Positions 11,626-22,785 of a stretch of 64,000 nucleotides of DNA are shown here, piece after piece (within the stretch, counting starts at the first letter, position 1; each line of letters starts with the position of its first letter). Origin of the DNA: Mytilus trossulus (taxonomy: Eukaryota; Mollusca; Bivalvia; Mytilida; Mytilidae); the NCBI RefSeq assembly GCF_036588685.1, contig NC_086380.1, positions 66,476,180 through 66,540,179 on the forward strand, in the 5' to 3' direction. Both the position numbers and the translations under genes were made by a program. A model generated the notes under the pieces. It made no database searches and was not told where the DNA came from. It saw nothing but the letters and a program-made list of their open reading frames with translations.

Positions 11626-13480
11626 TATACGACTGCAAAATTTGAATAAAATTTCGTCGTATATTGCTATCATGTTGGCGTCGTCGTCTGCGTCATCGTC
11701 GTCGTCGTAGTGCGAATACTTTTAGTTTTCGCACTCTAACTTTAGTAAAAGTGAACAGAAATCTATGAAATTTTAACTCAAGGTTTATGACCACAAAAGG
11801 AAGGTTGGGATTGGTTTTGGGAGTTTTGATCCCAACATTTTAGGAATAAGGGGCCAAAAAGGGCCCAAATAAGCATTTTCTTGGTTTTCGCACAGTAACT
11901 TTAGTTTAAGTAAATAGAAATATATGAAATTTTGACACAAGGTTTATGACCACAAAAGGAAGGTTGGGATTGATTTTGGGAGTTTTGGTTATAACTGTTT
12001 AGGAATTAGGGGCCAAAAAAGGGCCAAAATAAGCATTATTCTTGGTTTTTGCACAATAACTTTAGTTTAAGTAAATAGAAATCTATGAAATTTAAACACA
12101 AGGTTTATGACCACAAAAGGAAGGTTGGTATTGATTTGGGGAGTTGAGATCCCAACGGTTTAGGAATTTGGGGCCAAAAAGGGGCCCAAATAAACATTTT
12201 TCTTGGTCTTCACATTATAACTTTAGTATAAGTGAATAGAAATCTATGAAATTTAAACACAAGGTTTATGACCATAAAAAGAAGGTTGGTATTGATTTTG
12301 GGAGTTTTGGTCTCAACAGTTTAGGAATTTGGGGCCCAAAGGGTCCAAAATTAAACTTTATTTGATTTCATCAAAAATTGAATAATTGGGGTTCTTTGAT
12401 ATGCCGAATCTAACTGTGTATGTAGATTCTTAATTTTTGGTCCTGTTTTTAAATTGGTTTACATTAAGGTCCAAAATTAAACTAAGTTTGATTTTAACAA
12501 AAAATGAATTCTTGGGCCTCTTTGATATGCTGAATCTAAAAATGTGCTTAGATTTTTAATTATTGGCCTAGTTTTCAAGTTGGTCCAAATTGGGGTCCAA
12601 AATTAAACTTTGTTTGATTTCATCAAAAATTGAATAAATGGGGTTCTTTGATATGCCAAATCTAACTGTGTATGTAGATTCTGAATTTTTGGTCCAGTTT
12701 TCAAATTGGTCTACATTAAGGTCCAAAGGGTCCAAATTAAACTAAGTTTGATTTTAACAAAAAATAAGATTCTTTGGCTTCTTTGATATGCTTTATCTAA
12801 ACATGTACTTTGATTTTTGATTATGGGCCCAGTTTTTAAGTTGGTCAAAATCAGGATTCAAAATTATCATATTAAGTATTGTGCAATTGCAAGAAATTTT
12901 CAAATGAACAGTATTGCACAATAGCAAGAAATATCTAATTGCACAATATTGTGAAATTGCAATTATTTTTTTCAATTGGAGTTATCTTTCTTTGTATAGA
13001 ATAGTAGTTGAATCAACTTTAATCATAGTTTTATACAATATACAATGTATTTGCATTTTTACTACCAACTATAATAAATTAAAACAATCTTTACCATTCA
13101 GTGATAACAAGCACTTTTTATTACATTTTAATATTGTATGATGTATTTAAATCAGCAGTTATTGTTGCAAACTTCATTAGAAATTTGAATTGAAATCAGT
13201 ACATTATAACTTTAGTATAAGTGAATAGAAATCTATGAAATTTAAACACAAGGTTTATGACCATAAAAGGAAGGTTGGTATTGATTTTGGGAGTTTTGGT
13301 CCCAACAGTTTAGGAATTTGGGGCCCAAAGGGTCTAAAATTAAACTTTGTTTGATTTTATCAAAAAATTAATAATTGGGGTTCTGTGATATGCCAAATGT
13401 AACTGTGTATGTAGATTCTAAATTTTTGGTCCCGTTTTCAAATTGGTTTACATTAAGGTCCAAAGGGTCCAAATCATAAT
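11626..13480 (+). repeat. Family D block of internally iterated repeats
   Basis: Starts with a GTCGTC-rich stretch (about 11680-11710). Units with AACTTTAG and AAGGTTTATGACCA then recur with AACTTTAG at 11738, 11897, 12058, 12219 and again at about 13208, a period near 160 bp. A second motif, CTTTGATATGC, recurs at 12394, 12520, 12646 and 12781, a period near 126-135 bp in two alternating types. Around 12870-12970 are short inverted phrases built on TATTGTGCAATTGCAAGAAA. No coding region. Confidence 0.75.
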
Positions 13481-13619
13481 GTGACATAAAGCTATGTTGT
13501 GTCAACTATTTAATCACAATCCACATTTAAAGCTGTATCAAACTTAAAAGTTGTGTCCATACTTGTCCCATCTGTTCAGGGTTCTACATCTGGGGTTGTA
13601 TAATGCTGCGGCCTGCAAA

Positions 13620-14485
13620 GCAACTGGGTAATTATTATTATTCTTTTTTTTTTCTTCTGCCTAACTTTTTTCTTGCGTAGTAATGATGTTTCAAAAGATG
13701 TATTTGGAATATGATATCGTAAATTTAATACGCTTTAAAAATTGACAAAGGCGTACCAAAAAACTTTACGTTGTAAGAGTTATCTCCCCAAACACTGTTT
13801 TTCTTGTGGCCACTACTCCTTCGCAACCGTAAAAGATTACGACAAATTTATTTTACCAAATTGCTCGTCACATCTTCAGGATTAGGATTTTAATTTTAAC
13901 CGAAGTTATCCGGAGACTCCATATGAGAGTTATCTCCCTTTTGTATATGATATAAGTGATTTGCATTTCTAACTTGTAAACCATAAGTGATAGAGACCTT
14001 TTGATTTGAGATCCTTGGTCCAAAAAAAATAAAATAAGGTCAAGGTCAAAGGTCAAGGTCAAATTCTTAATTTTGATTTTGGCTTGTTTTTACTTAATTT
14101 CATTAACCTTATAAGATATCGACAAATATTTTTTACTAAATTGTTAGTTGCGACATTTAGTAACTTATAAATTTAGATTGAAAGGGTGCGTAGACAATAA
14201 ATGGGAGTTTTTGCCCCTCTTTTATATAGAAATATGTGTAAAGTAATAATACTCATGAACCATACATATTAAGGAACTAGTGTCCTTTGATTTGAGATGT
14301 TTAGTCTATGACCTTAAAATTGAGGTCAAGGTCATAGGTTAATTGGACGTTCTACATTTTGACCTTTGCTCGAAATTCATATTTATACATTATAAAGTCG
14401 TAGGAACTGACATTTTCAACTGAATTTTAATATTTTCATATCAAAATAGATCCTTATTGGTTGAAAGACCTTCAATTGTTCTCAA
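13620..14485 (+). mobile_element. Family C element, second copy
   Basis: Shares CCCCAAACACTGTTTTTCTT, GGAGACTCCATATGAGAGTT and the terminal GAAAGACCTTCAATTGTTCT with the copy at 10640, in the same order and orientation. The left hairpins are missing, so it is 5'-truncated or diverged. Confidence 0.7.
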
Positions 14486-14780
14486 TTGCTTTTTAATTTT
14501 ATTAATATTTGATCTGCCTGTTGAAAGTTGATTTGATAACCTTCTCGTGCTAATATTTGATCAGTACGTCAATGATGTTCTCAGCAGCCTATTGTAAGAC
14601 TTTTTAAAACGGTAAGAATATCAAACCATGTTGACCAAATTCCTCGAGTGAGACCAATTACAAGTAGGTTAAGTGTTTTTGCAGGATATTTGTTTCCATT
14701 CTTTTCCCATTAAAAAAACCTGCCTGATCAGAACAGCATAAATGGTAAAAGAAATCATATCCTTTTGTTTGATATTACAG

Positions 14781-14937
14781 AGCATTACAACTACCACCAG
14801 AAGCTTGGCTACGGTTTTATCTTAACCATGGAAGCATTACATGGCTCACTGTCGGACCAAATGGACAAGTTGGACTGACAACTCTAGGAGAAACAGGATT
14901 TATGCCCGCTAATGTCACATTCTATTCACAGCTGTAG
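14781..14937 (+). CDS. PGAM5: Second version of the PGAM5 last exon
   Basis: After TTGATATTACAG the frame reads (R)[51 protein letters not shown] and stops at TAG 14935-14937. It is homologous codon for codon to the exon at 5357-5507 and starts in the same phase, so it can splice to exon 2795-2928 equally well. The extreme C-terminus differs (VTFYSQL against VTSVV). AATAAA at 15003 and 15046 could serve as its own poly(A) signals. It may be an alternative last exon used with its own 3' end, or the last exon of a duplicated gene whose other exons are gone. No other PGAM5 exon copy was seen between 5.5 and 14.8 kb. The intact frame and acceptor argue for function. Confidence 0.75.
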
Positions 14938-15277
14938 TTCTTACTTGATTTTATTTTTATCAATAGCATTTTTTATTTCTATTTCTATTAAATTTATATC
15001 ATAATAAATTTTGTTTTAAATTCTATCCATTATCTATATGCATTTAATAAAGGAACTAATTTTCGTGATACATTTTTTTCACGTTTTCTAGCCAACTTTG
15101 GGGCATCGTTTTATTTTGCTCTTTCCTAATAACCATATACAGGGAAAGGATAAATTTTTACGAATTCTTGAACATTTGTATTTCCTTAAGTTGCGAAAAC
15201 GAATTGCCCACACATATTATTTGGTTTACAGTATATCGTCGGTGGGCCCACTAGTGAACTACAAGTACATCCCATAT

Positions 15278-16834
15278 CAGTGGCGTAGCCAGGGTTGGAA
15301 CGATGTGGATGTTTCGCCGAGCGGAACGAGGCGAAAAAAAATTGGGACCTTTTTATGCAGAAAATTTATTTTTTATTTTATTTATGTACTCCCCCAGAAT
15401 CCGACACTAGTTAGATTTTTGTTTCAATTCAAAAACCCACCAAATTCATATATTGATATTTTCAACCTACTTTTATAGTTTCCGCGAAACTACCATCATT
15501 CAATTCAAAAATATTTGATGTAAAAGTTTCCAACCCAATTTTATATTTGACATATCAAAAACGGACCCCATTACAGCAGCGCTTCTGTATAATTGAAAAA
15601 CTTCGGAATATAGGAACTGAAGTGACCCCTTTCAACTTTGGATTTTTGATTTTTTTATTACTTAGCTAAACGCCTTGCAGGAGACATAAAAATACCGGGC
15701 ATCTGATCGTCCGGTCTTGTTATAGCACTCTCGTGTGTACAATTCTTGCCAGATTTAGTGAAAAGTATAGCATCAGCAATGTCTTTGATACTCTCGAAAA
15801 TAAGATGTAATCAAATATTTTTAACCAGTTATGACCCTTTGAAATATTAATTGTAATGATACCAAGTCAGTAAGATGGCCATTGTTATATTATTGTTCGT
15901 TTATGTGTGTGTTGCATTTTAACGTTGAGTCGTTTGTGTTTTCTCTTATTTTTGAGATATTGAGATAAGACGTGGCACGGTTCTTGTCTATCCCAAATTC
16001 ATGTATTTGGTTTTCATGTTATATTTGTTATTCTCGTGGTGTTTTGTCTGATGCTTGGTCCGTTTCTGTGTGTGTTACGTTTCGGTGTTATGTCGTTGTT
16101 CTCCTCTTATATTTAATGCGTTTCCCTCGGTTTTAGTTTGTTACCCCGATTTTGTTTTTTTGTCCATGGATTTATGAGTTTTGAACAGCGGTATACTACT
16201 GTTGCCTTTATTTATTTCTCTTAAGATATTGGAAATAAAAAAAAGTGCTCTTTTAGTTATTCCCTTGTTCCCTACCCTTTGATAGATAAAATATGACTTG
16301 TAATGTGCATAGCGGGGAACATTGAAACTTAATTTGTTCTTTAATTGAAAATAAAATTAGTATTTGAACCTAGATAGAAACGGGAATTCATTAGACTAGG
16401 AATTATCACGATCTATTACAAATTGATTTTTTTTTATCACGTCGTTTACCATGTCACACGAAATGATATCAGGTTATGGTGTTTCAGTTGTTAGTTGCTA
16501 TAGTCAAATGAGAAGCCATCACTCCACTAGGTTCAATTTCAGATGAAACATGCAGTCCACGGGTCTGCGTATCATCATCCTCTCCGCTTGCCTTAGCCGA
16601 TGACGTAGATTTATTTTCACGAACAAAAGTTATTGAAACACTATTATGCGATTGAACTATCTTGTTTACATAAACTAAATTATCATAAATGAAAGACCAG
16701 GCACACTGCTTTAAAAATGACTGGATATTATCCTCATATCCTTGACCTTGTTACATGTGGATACTTCCGAGTTGAACTGCTGCGGATGATGTGGATGCTT
16801 GAGTATCTGAGCATACATGCAAGCTACGCCACTG
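15278..16834. mobile_element. TIR element with hAT-like ends, non-autonomous
   Basis: CAGTGGCGTAGC at 15278 is mirrored by GCTACGCCACTG ending at 16834. CAGTGGCG-type ends are typical of hAT transposons. The sequence CATAT flanks both sides, a possible short target duplication, though hAT elements normally make 8 bp. No transposase frame is present. An open frame at 15098-15478 crosses the left end and is not a gene. A family E copy is nested inside. Confidence 0.5.
15890..16225 (+). repeat. Family E dispersed repeat
   Basis: Contains CGTTTCCCTCGGTTTTAGTT and GAGTTTTGAACAGCGGTATA followed by CTACTGTTGCCTTTATTTAT. Other copies are at 21715-21962 and 50510-50720, with inverted pieces near 31850, 33355, 34920, 49680 and 61148. 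Confidence 0.65.
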
Positions 16835-17452
16835 CATATGCATGAATTTATAATTTGTATAAATGCGCAATGTATTTAAGTACGATACTACTTAACATAA
16901 AGATAAAAGCCGTTTAGTGTAAATATAAACAGACATATTAAGGATGACTGCTGGTCATGTTTTTGAATTCTTGTCAAATTTTCGATTTTCTCAGGTTTTA
17001 TCCATCCAAATGTATTAAAAAAAATTTTACACGACACCCCACTTTTGTCTTCATAAATCTGTTCAATAGATCATTTCAGATTTAGTGATCCGGCGGCATG
17101 AAATCCTTGTTATTTTTTCTTGGTTTAAAGGGTAAAAAACAATTCCAATGTTAACAAATAGTAAAGTCTGAAGAAAACCCTTTTCCCGCCATTTTCTAAA
17201 TATCTCGTATTTTGAAAACTACACACGATACTAATGATTTTATTACTTTATTTTGTTTAAATATCAAAGTTGTTTTCATTTTAAGCAACCACATGAAATC
17301 CTTGTTATTTGAAATTAGAGCAGCAGACATCCTTAATATAAAAACACTCAAGAGATTAAACTACAGACCTTAAACATATAAAAACAGTACTACATAACGT
17401 TAAGACAATTTAAACACATAACGTAAACATAAAATAACAATTCAATTTCAAT
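16835..17452. other. Non-coding; possible unclassified repeat with an internal direct repeat
   Basis: CATGAAATCCTTGTTATTT occurs twice, at about 17098 and 17292, and the block is bounded by TTAAGGATGACTGCTGGTCA near 16940 and GCAGCAGACATCCTTAATAT near 17319. The ends GGATG/CATCC are mirrored, so this may be another short inverted-ended element. Confidence 0.4.
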
Positions 17453-18502
17453 TCAAAGTTCTATTGCCATATAAACTTCACAGTTTGTGACATATGACAA
17501 CAACAAGAACAAATGAAGACAATAACTAAGTAACTCTAAATATATATACCAATTCAGGTAAATATTAAAGGGTCTCCTGTCCTCAGTTCCATTGACTTTT
17601 TTATATATATAATATCCTAGTTTATTCACTTGTGTTGGTGTTGATGGGTTAAGAATATATATAACTTTGTCATTGTCAGTGAGATTAGCAAATGAATTAT
17701 GTTCTATGTTAAAGCAATTAAAATATGCTAATCTAATATTTGAATTGTGTTTTTTTTTTATCAAGAAATGTTTCTCATCATCTAGTACTTTGCATTTTTT
17801 GCAAAGTCTCTCTTCGCGAGGAATTTTTAAAATGCCTTCCTTTTTCATTTTTTTCAGAAGTTTTGTAATTAATTTTTTGAATTCAAAGTTTGAATTAGAG
17901 AGATAAGATTTTATCAATAGATTTAAATCAAGTCCATTATAAAAAAAATAATTTACTTTTATCAGCAATAGATCTCAACTTATCCTTTAACAGGTCGTTG
18001 TAGTATGAGTTTATTTGGGATTTAATATAGTTTTTAATATTTTTAAATTGTTTTAAATGATCACAGGTTTTTAGTCTGTCTATATCAATATTGGATTCAG
18101 AAAGAGTATATATTGCAAAAGTGAACCATGAATAGGACCCACTAGAATCCAAAGATTTAGTTAATTGAAAAGATTCATGTAATAAGGGATTCAAATTTGA
18201 AGTGAAAAGCGTTGCTAAATACATAATAGTTTGGGTTTTATATGACATTCAATTTGCAGCCCAATTCATTCCTTGTATCAAAATTTGAGACGGTCTTGTA
18301 AGTGCCAAGCGTAAACTTGCAATAACCAAGATGCAAGTTTTCTATTTTTGAGTCTTGTCAATAAAATTAAATGAGTCCACATTTTTCCAGAAACCAAAGC
18401 TCTTTTTTTAGCTTTGAAATATGTTATATATGTGTCTAAAAATGTTAATTCAGAATTATAGGTCATAACAAACGATCGACGTACGAAGGAAGACGGCCCC
18501 AA
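17453..18502 (-). mobile_element. Broken non-LTR retrotransposon (LINE) 3' fragment
   Basis: Three minus-strand frames follow each other in order: 18502-18278, 18248-17937 and 17968-17453. The last contains ILKIPREERLCKKCKVLDDE followed by KHFL, which matches the Cys/His segment (IPR.ERLC..C...DEFHFL) seen at the C-terminus of LINE ORF2 proteins in many invertebrates. The frames are separated by shifts and stops, so the copy is dead. The reverse transcriptase core itself is not visible. Family level cannot be given. Confidence 0.6.
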
Positions 18503-18524
18503 ACAGAAAAATAAATGAACAAAT

Positions 18525-19545
18525 TGCTTTCAAATCGTATTCAAATCTCTTTTAAATCGTGATTCTGCGATTTGTTAGTACCATTTGCTTGCGATTCATT
18601 AAACAAATCATAGACAAATCAGAATTTTCAAATTCCCTAAATCTGATTTCTATGTGATTTCTTTCTATTGTATGATTTGTAAGCCCTTTGTTTCTGTTTT
18701 TGTGTGATTTCTTCATGATTTGTTTACTTAGAATATCGTATGGAATGATTTGAAAGAGATTTGTTAACTTTGTTAGCTAGAACGGTGTGATTTCGTTATG
18801 ATTTGTTAACTTTGAATATTATATGAAATGATTTGAAAATGATTTGTTAACTTTCTTAGCTATCTTGATGTGATTAATTGATGATTTGCTACAATGAATA
18901 AAATGTTAATGCATTCCAGGTTTCTTTGTTTTTCTATCTCTCTGACTTCCGGTTGAGGTCAAATTCAAATTTCAAATACTGTTCTATATTATCTGAACCA
19001 AGAAGGTTGCAAGATGAGGAGTTTTATTCAGTCTATGAAAGATGACGATGGTAAGGAATCTTTATATTTATAATTTCACATATTTAACTAATACTATTCA
19101 AATGTTAACCTTCAAAATTCAAATTTCGTTTTAGCCAAATTCGGGTAAAAAGTAAGAGAAACTTCACAAAGAACAATTTGTCCCTCATCACAACCAAAGA
19201 AAGTACTCCTTTTTACAATTAGTGGAGTAGCTATTAAAGGTAAAATGAAGACACTTGCGCTTCAAAATTTGGGAGTTTCAGGGGCAGAACTTATTTTTGA
19301 TCTGGATATTAATGCTATAATCTGTGAATTGATGATTGATGCCAATTTATTTACGATTTGCTTGTGATTTTCCTTGAGGTAGGAATATGATTTACTTCTG
19401 ATTTGTTAAAGATTTGATAACAATTTCTTAACGATTTGAAAACAATTTGCTTTTGATTTGTAAATGATTTCAAAACAATTTCTTGGCAATTTGTTTATGA
19501 TTTGCTTATGATTTGTAAGCAATTTGTTCATGATTTGCTATTGTG
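18525..19545. repeat. Two fields of dense GATTTG/CAAATC motifs
   Basis: At about 18525-18905 and again 19340-19545, variants such as ATGATTTGTTAACTTT, TGATTTGTAAGC and AACGATTTGAAAACAATTTG follow every 10-30 bp, mostly on the + strand. They are not a strict tandem array because spacing varies. The sequence between them (about 18906-19340) is ordinary. Confidence 0.6.
19014..19367 (+). CDS. Possible small exons of an unrecognised gene
   Basis: Two weak coding signals lie between the GATTTG fields. At 19014 an ATG opens MRSFIQSMKDDD and reaches a good donor (GATG|GTAAGG) at about 19050. At 19149-19367 a frame stays open for 72 codons, reading RTICPSSQPKKVLLFTISGV, AIKGKMKTLALQNLGVSGAE and LIFDLDINAIICEL before TGA. 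The second peptide has a strand-like pattern loosely reminiscent of PTB/PID domains, but this is too weak to name. An ACTTCCGG (ETS-type) site is at about 18945. No convincing acceptor joins the two pieces. It may be a gene relic or chance. Confidence 0.2.
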
Positions 19546-22500
19546 ACTTCCGATAGTTGTTCTTGGCGTTGTTTTATTTTTCGATAGACGACGTTGACCG
19601 AACTTCGTTTCGTAACAAATTTAAACAAGATGGCGGCGATAATAAAACATCCTGGAACGATGCTATTTTCACTTCGTGTATACCGTTTAATTATAATAAT
19701 AAACATTAACGTTCGTTTAGATGATAATAACAGTTTTTGGGATACGATTGCTTTCAAGCAATCTGTAGACTTATACCGGTGGCTCAGAACATTGCCCTCA
19801 CGTCAATCGTTTTATTCTAATCATAAAGGAACATCTAAGATTTTTATGATTGTCTTGCTTTAAAAGATAAGAACAAACAAAGGGATTGAACTTAAACAAC
19901 TTTCCTGTAATGTTATTTTCATAATCTTCATGTTTGATAATTCCCTTGACTTTTATTTTTTATTATTTTGTAGTATTTTTATAAATTTAGAAACACGTCA
20001 CAGGGAATTCCCAGTTTTGATAAAATGCGCGAGTTCTCTGCATTCCGATAAATCTATTTCAGTCATTTAAGAACTGAAGTGGAGTTTTTCTTATATGTTA
20101 CCGTTATGAAACTGATATTTGAGATTGTACTTCCATAAAGAAGTAGAGAACCATCTAGGTCGTTTAATAAACATTTAATATACGTTCTTGCTCCAGGGTC
20201 TGTTTTGGAAATTATGCGCATGCGTGTAGTTTTCTTTACTTCAAAGGGGTTTTAGATTGAATGGTTGCTCTGGATTCTCCACTCAATCAATTAATTTATA
20301 ACTCATGGGATCTTTTCTATGTATGTCTGCTATTGAAGGTTATTGTTGTTGCTTAATTTAAAATCATATGCATCATTTAAATTAAAATAAATGTGGTCCT
20401 CATCGTAGAACACCCCTTCAGGCGAAATGGAGTCTTCCATATTATTGTTTCGAGTTGTCTCCCTTCCGGAAGTAACTTCCGTGAATTCTGAATCAAAACA
20501 ACACGTCGAGTATTTGCTCGTTCTGTCAATAAACGTCGTATTATATTAAAAACGGTCGCATTTTAAACCGATAAATGTTTACGGAAAGGAGTCATGATCA
20601 CTGACCCAAAGGAAATTAAATATTTAAAGAGTTAGGAATGGGGTTCTTCCTAGAATTAACGTAGGAAAATAGGAAAATGAGTCTTGAGTCTCAGTGACTG
20701 CTGTCGAAAGTAAACTTGGAATTGATAGTACAAAAATAAAACATAGGTCTGATTACATTGTTCATACACTTTTATCCGTGATTGGCTATTTTGTAACTAT
20801 CTTAAATGTGCAGTTGAATTAGTTTTGAAAATAATATTATCCAGCTACATGTATACATGTGTCAATGAAACAACGGCAATCGTATCCCTCAGAGCAATCT
20901 TTGATTGTAGATTATATTTTGTCAGATAGCAAATTTCATGGTATTCGATATTTTTGCGTTAACCAACAAATATATTCATACGCTATGTCTTTTCAATGAC
21001 ACTAATACTAGTATACACTTTTCGTGTGATAGAGGTAACGAGTGTGGAAAAGTACATTCCTCCATCCTACATTCTCCGATTTTTAAGAATAAAATGATTA
21101 AACGCGTTTTTAGCGGAATTTATTGGTGTATAAACTGGACCAAGTCACTCACAAACATATCATAAAAGTCGTAATCGAGGTACATCATTCGACTCAGCAC
21201 CGATCAGAGTTTGCAGTTAACTCCGATATCCTAATAACGACATTACGATTTAAACGAAAAGCTTAAATTGACAGGTGTAAATGAATGTACACGTAGACAA
21301 AGAAACAACCCAACACAAAAAGACAGAAATCTTCAGAGGTAAACATACAGTAGTTTTACACGAAATTTTTTTATTGTTTAAATTTTATGATTGGTTATTT
21401 TCTTCTAATTACAAAGTATGTAAGCAACGCTTTCAAAATGCACAAATTGAAGTTATAATAATATAACCTTCTATCAAATTAAATAAGCTCATGTAACTGT
21501 CTGTATTTAACGCAAAAGAGGTCCATGTTCGCTCTGTATTAAGTCAAGATAGACAAATGGAGGCGCTTGTTTTCAACAGATATTAAACAAAAACTATTTA
21601 TTTATGCGTTTATCTGCGCTGAGTGTTCTTGCGTTTGTTTGTACTGTATTCCTTTCGTAGTGTTGTTATTTTAGAGTTTTTTGTTTGGCTAAATAAGCGG
21701 CAGGTTTGACTATAGCCATAATACCAGGTTCAACCCACCATTTTTTCCTGGTACCAAGTCAGAATTATGGCAGTTGTTATCAAATAGTTCGTTTTTATGT
21801 ATGATGGCGTTTGTATTTGTTTCATTTCAGTGTTTCTGATGTTCCTTTTTTCTTCTTCTTATAATTGATGTGTTTCCCTCGGTTTAAGTTTGTAACACCG
21901 ATTTCATTTATCTCAATCGATTTATGACTTTTGAACAGCGGTATACCACTGAATTTTTTTCTATTGACTTAGTATTAATATAAATGTGTTTCATTTATTT
22001 CATATAATTTACAACGACTTGATAATTTAAATATATACGAAGGCTTTTTGATTGGCTTCCATCTTTAAATGAATTTGAAATAATTGCAAAATATGAAGCT
22101 ATTAGTGATCCCTGATTTTTTTAATGTATACACCTAAAATTTATATAACAGCAAAACTACATCCTTAATTTAAAACCTGTTTGAATTGATTTTTCTAATC
22201 ACACAATGTGTAAGCTGTTTATTAACAGGATGTTCATGATTAAGTACTAGATATACAATTATAATGATGCAGATTGATAATGGAAATATGAAAATGACAC
22301 CAGTTGATTAATAATACACGAATTTAAAGGAGTGTAATAAGGGTGTTGGTTTATAGAACATTGCAATTCAAAGCAATTTTAATTTAGATTTTAGAAATAT
22401 GGAAATGAGTTCTTTATTATAGTCAAAGTTTCACCAGATATTTAATTGTGTTCTGATATCATCATGTAGATCACGGAATTCCAAAACAACTATTAAATAT

Positions 22501-22785
22501 ATAGTAATATTAATATTTAAATGAGTTGAACAAACTATAGTTATTCGTCAAACTATATCAATATTGCACGATCCAAATCATTTCGATGTTTGTGCTATTG
22601 CTTAAATAACGTACGATTTACTGAATGTGGATAACACATGAGCACACACAGAAAACGTAGTGTACTGACATATACATTTGAAGAGGACATCGGGAAGTAT
22701 TATCGTAAATAATTTCCGTTCATTATTTACTACAACTTAAAAATAAATTATATACAATTTATATTCCGGAAGAAACTGCACGAGT
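19546..22785. other. Intergenic region before the first channel gene
   Basis: No exon was established. AAGATGGCGGCG at about 19627 is a YY1-type site whose ATG opens a 77-codon frame of no recognised content. A family E copy is at 21715-21962. The last 120 bp before 22786 share phrases with the region before the second channel gene (AATAATTTCC followed by GTTCATTA / CTTTCATTA), suggesting the upstream region was duplicated with the gene. Confidence 0.45.
21715..21962 (+). repeat. Family E dispersed repeat, longer copy
   Basis: Shows the upstream part of the family (AGGTTCAACCCACCATTTTT, GTACCAAGTCAGAATTATGG) followed by CGTTTCCCTCGG-type text and TTTGAACAGCGGTATACCAC. Confidence 0.65.

Noticed and set aside
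15098-15478. 126-codon ORF
   Set aside because: It crosses the left end of the TIR element at 15278 and has no known domain.
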